Assembly (NCBI RefSeq): GCF_003865135.1
Contig: NZ_BHZC01000001.1
Coordinates: forward strand, 8,370,001-8,434,000
DNA from: Streptomyces chrestomyceticus JCM 4735
Lineage (GTDB): Bacteria > Actinomycetota > Actinomycetes > Streptomycetales > Streptomycetaceae
Direction of reading: 5' to 3'
Length of the DNA: 64,000 nt
The notes under the pieces are model-generated. The model searched no databases. It saw only the letters and a program-made list of their open reading frames with translations, and was not told where the DNA came from. The translations under genes were made by a program, and so were the position numbers. Each line of letters begins with the position of its first letter. Position 1 is the first letter of the stretch. Below are positions 62,703-64,000 of this stretch, piece after piece.

Positions 62703-63530
62703 GACGTATCCCTTCGCGGCCCTCATGGAATGTCGCATGGCTCGTGCGGCTCGTTCAATCGCCGGCCTGCGGTGGGGCGGTGTCGGCCGGGCACGGGAAA
62801 CGTACGGTGCGGCTGCTCGCGTCTGCTATCCCACTATGCCCCGTACCCGGTGGGGCCAGCCACACTCAATTGCCGGTCCCATGGGCCAGATATTCACGCA
62901 CCGAAAGAATCGCGCCAAAGGATTCATATCCTACGCGAGCCGGCGAGTACTTCCGGCACCGGGCGGGAAGGGATCCCGAATACGGCACCGTGGGACGAAT
63001 GCAGTCTTCCGCGGCGAGTGTGCGCCTGCGTCCGGAGTGCGCCGCCGCCGACCGACTTGCACGGACCGCGTGGCCCGCGCACCGGAAGCGCACGACGTAC
63101 CCATTTACGCCGTGCGCCGGGAACGAGGTCCGGCTCCGGCGGGGAAGCAGCGCTCTTGGTACGGACCTGCACGGGGTGACCTACCGTCCAACTCCCGAGC
63201 GCAAAGGTTTGTCCGGCGGGGAGATATGCGAGGGTTTCGCCCCGCCGTGACCTGGCCCGGCCGTGAAGTCACCGCGTACGGCGGCGGGAACCGGGCCGGT
63301 CCGCGCTCCGGCCTGGTGGCGTCCGCAGGAAATCGCCGAAGCCGAGCCGCCCGCAAAGCGCAGAACTCCGCGGACTTTCGGGCGTTTCCGGGGCGGCGAA
63401 CGGGGCTGTCGACAGGCCGCTCGGCGATCCGGCGGAAGTTTTGGTTGAATAATGAATATCCCCTCCCTGTTGTGTTCTTCGCAGCCCTCTTGCAGGACCG
63501 CGAGGAACACAACGGGGAGCTGGCGGCGAG
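62703..63530. other. 828-base region without a convincing gene
   Basis: Open frames cross this stretch, the longest being plus 62668-63600, but they begin inside the ABC gene or lack binding sites, and their translations are Arg-rich and low in hydrophobic residues, as expected of antisense or non-coding GC-rich DNA. It should hold the divergent promoters for the ABC gene and the 63531 gene. A less GC-rich stretch (ttggttgaataatgaat, 63441-63457) could be part of the latter promoter. Confidence 0.55.
62752..62761 (-). promoter_or_regulatory. CGATTGAACG site upstream of the ABC ATPase gene
   Basis: On the minus strand this is one base from CGGTTGAACG and sits 50 bases upstream of the ATPase start, in the orientation of that gene. 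It extends the motif family to a third intergenic region. Confidence 0.4.
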
Positions 63531-64000
63531 GTGCTGGGGTGCGGTGCCGCCGGACTCGCCGAGTCGCGACGGCGTCACCACCAGCGCCTGCGGGCGCTGA
63601 CCGTTCTGATCAGCATGCTCCTGTTGTTCTGGGCCATGTACGCCGGCGTCGGCGGCCGGGGCCGGGCCGCCGACACCGCGCGGAGCATGAGCACCAAGGA
63701 CCCTGCCGTGGTGGTCTTCAGCAAGGACGACCTCATGATCCGAGGTGGCGGCGGCTGTTACTTCCACGTCCGGCAGAAGGGCAGCGCCTTCAAGTTCCGG
63801 TACTCGGGGCTGCACCTCTTCCGCATCGAATCGGGGATCGTGTCTATGTCGTGCCGGTTCGCTGGTGCCCGGAGAACGGGACGGTGTGGGTGTTGGAGAA
63901 GAGTGACAGCGTACGGGTGGAGTACGTCAGCGGACCGGCGGGACGGGCTGAGACATGCGAGTGCGGAGCCCGCATTCGGCACGACGGGGTGTCCGTGCGT
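63531..64000 (+). CDS. Membrane-anchored protein, partial and frameshifted near 63836
   Basis: GTG 63531 (GGGGAG upstream at 63514) opens a frame with a basic N-terminus (SRRRHHQRLRA), one membrane helix (LTVLISMLLLFWAMYAGV, about 27-44) and an extracytoplasmic part (DPAVVVFSKDDLMIRGGGGCYFHVRQKGSAFKFRYSG, in two pieces). After LHLFRIESG the frame turns to nonsense, while another frame gives DRVYVVPVRWCPENGTVWVL; adding one G to the run 63833-63836 joins them. The restored frame stays open to the window edge. I do not recognise a characterised family; the single-helix-anchored, beta-rich layout resembles hypothetical membrane proteins of Streptomyces. The end of the gene lies outside the window. 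Confidence 0.7.
   Translation, partial: MLGCGAAGLAESRRRHHQRLRALTVLISMLLLFWAMYAGVGGRGRAADTARSMSTKDPAVVVFSKDDLMIRGGGGCYFHVRQKGSAFKFRYSGLHLFRIESGIVSMSCRFAGARRTGRCGCWRRVTAYGWSTSADRRDGLRHASAEPAFGTTGCPC

Noticed and set aside
62668..63600. A 310-residue plus-strand open frame
   Set aside because: It begins inside the ATPase gene on the opposite strand, its composition is not protein-like and it overlaps the 63531 gene in another frame.
1..64000. Mobile elements, CRISPR arrays and RNA genes
   Set aside because: No transposase or integrase frames, regularly spaced short repeats with spacers, or tRNA/rRNA-like segments were found; all large repeats are PKS domain copies.

Overview
The window is high-GC actinomycete DNA, almost certainly Streptomyces: G/C-biased third codon positions, GTG starts, GGAGG-type ribosome binding sites and very long modular PKS genes. 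It holds a large part of one hybrid type I polyketide/NRPS gene cluster, cut at its left edge inside a PKS gene, plus a right flank with regulatory and transport-like genes. I see no rRNA, tRNA, CRISPR array, transposase or integrase.

Layout. 1-3546: end of a PKS gene (DH-ER-KR-ACP, C-terminal docking segment). 3626-18685: three-module PKS whose last module is KS-AT-ACP with a truncated, serine-less AT and an unusual ACP. 18798-22477: a Cys-nucleophile alpha/beta-hydrolase protein and a C-A-PCP protein with a ruined A domain. 22538-26042: four genes for an ACP-bound glycolytic extender unit (3-hydroxyacyl-CoA dehydrogenase, ACP, acyl-CoA dehydrogenase, FkbH-like); no O-methyltransferase is adjacent, so the unit is probably hydroxymalonyl-ACP. 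26234-40243: loading module (KS with Ala for Cys, methylmalonyl AT, ACP) plus two malonyl modules. 40289-52239: two more malonyl modules, interrupted by a one-base deletion; the second module carries dead DH and ER domains. 52236-55412: a second C-A-PCP protein, with a dead C domain and an intact, glycine-like A domain. 55473-57445 (minus): response regulator and sensor kinase. 57764-58219: small membrane protein. 58483-59229 (minus): type II thioesterase. 59495-59818: small unknown protein. 60744-61750: frameshifted ParB-like regulator. 62001-62702 (minus): degenerate ABC ATPase. 63531-end: partial, frameshifted membrane-anchored protein.

How the genes may work together (inference). Assembly probably starts on the 26234 protein with a propionyl starter made by decarboxylating methylmalonyl, passes to the 40289 protein (alkenes from DH-KR modules, then a hydroxyl), continues on PKS proteins encoded left of the window, and ends on the 1-3546 and 3626-18685 proteins. 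The last KS-AT-ACP module cannot load its own extender. The ACP-linked unit from 22538-26042 is the obvious candidate, which would leave a beta-keto acyl chain on the last ACP. The two C-A-PCP proteins look like a duplicated NRPS module in which each copy lost a different catalytic domain: 19643 keeps the condensation domain, 52236 keeps adenylation. Together they could add one glycine, perhaps with the Cys hydrolase (18798) moving an acyl or aminoacyl group between carrier proteins, as SyrC and CmaE do. This split, trans-complementing end of the assembly line is the most interesting feature of the window.

Three genes (40289, 60744, 63531) are broken by single-base deletions, two of them in C or G runs. 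That suggests residual sequencing error at least as strongly as true mutation.
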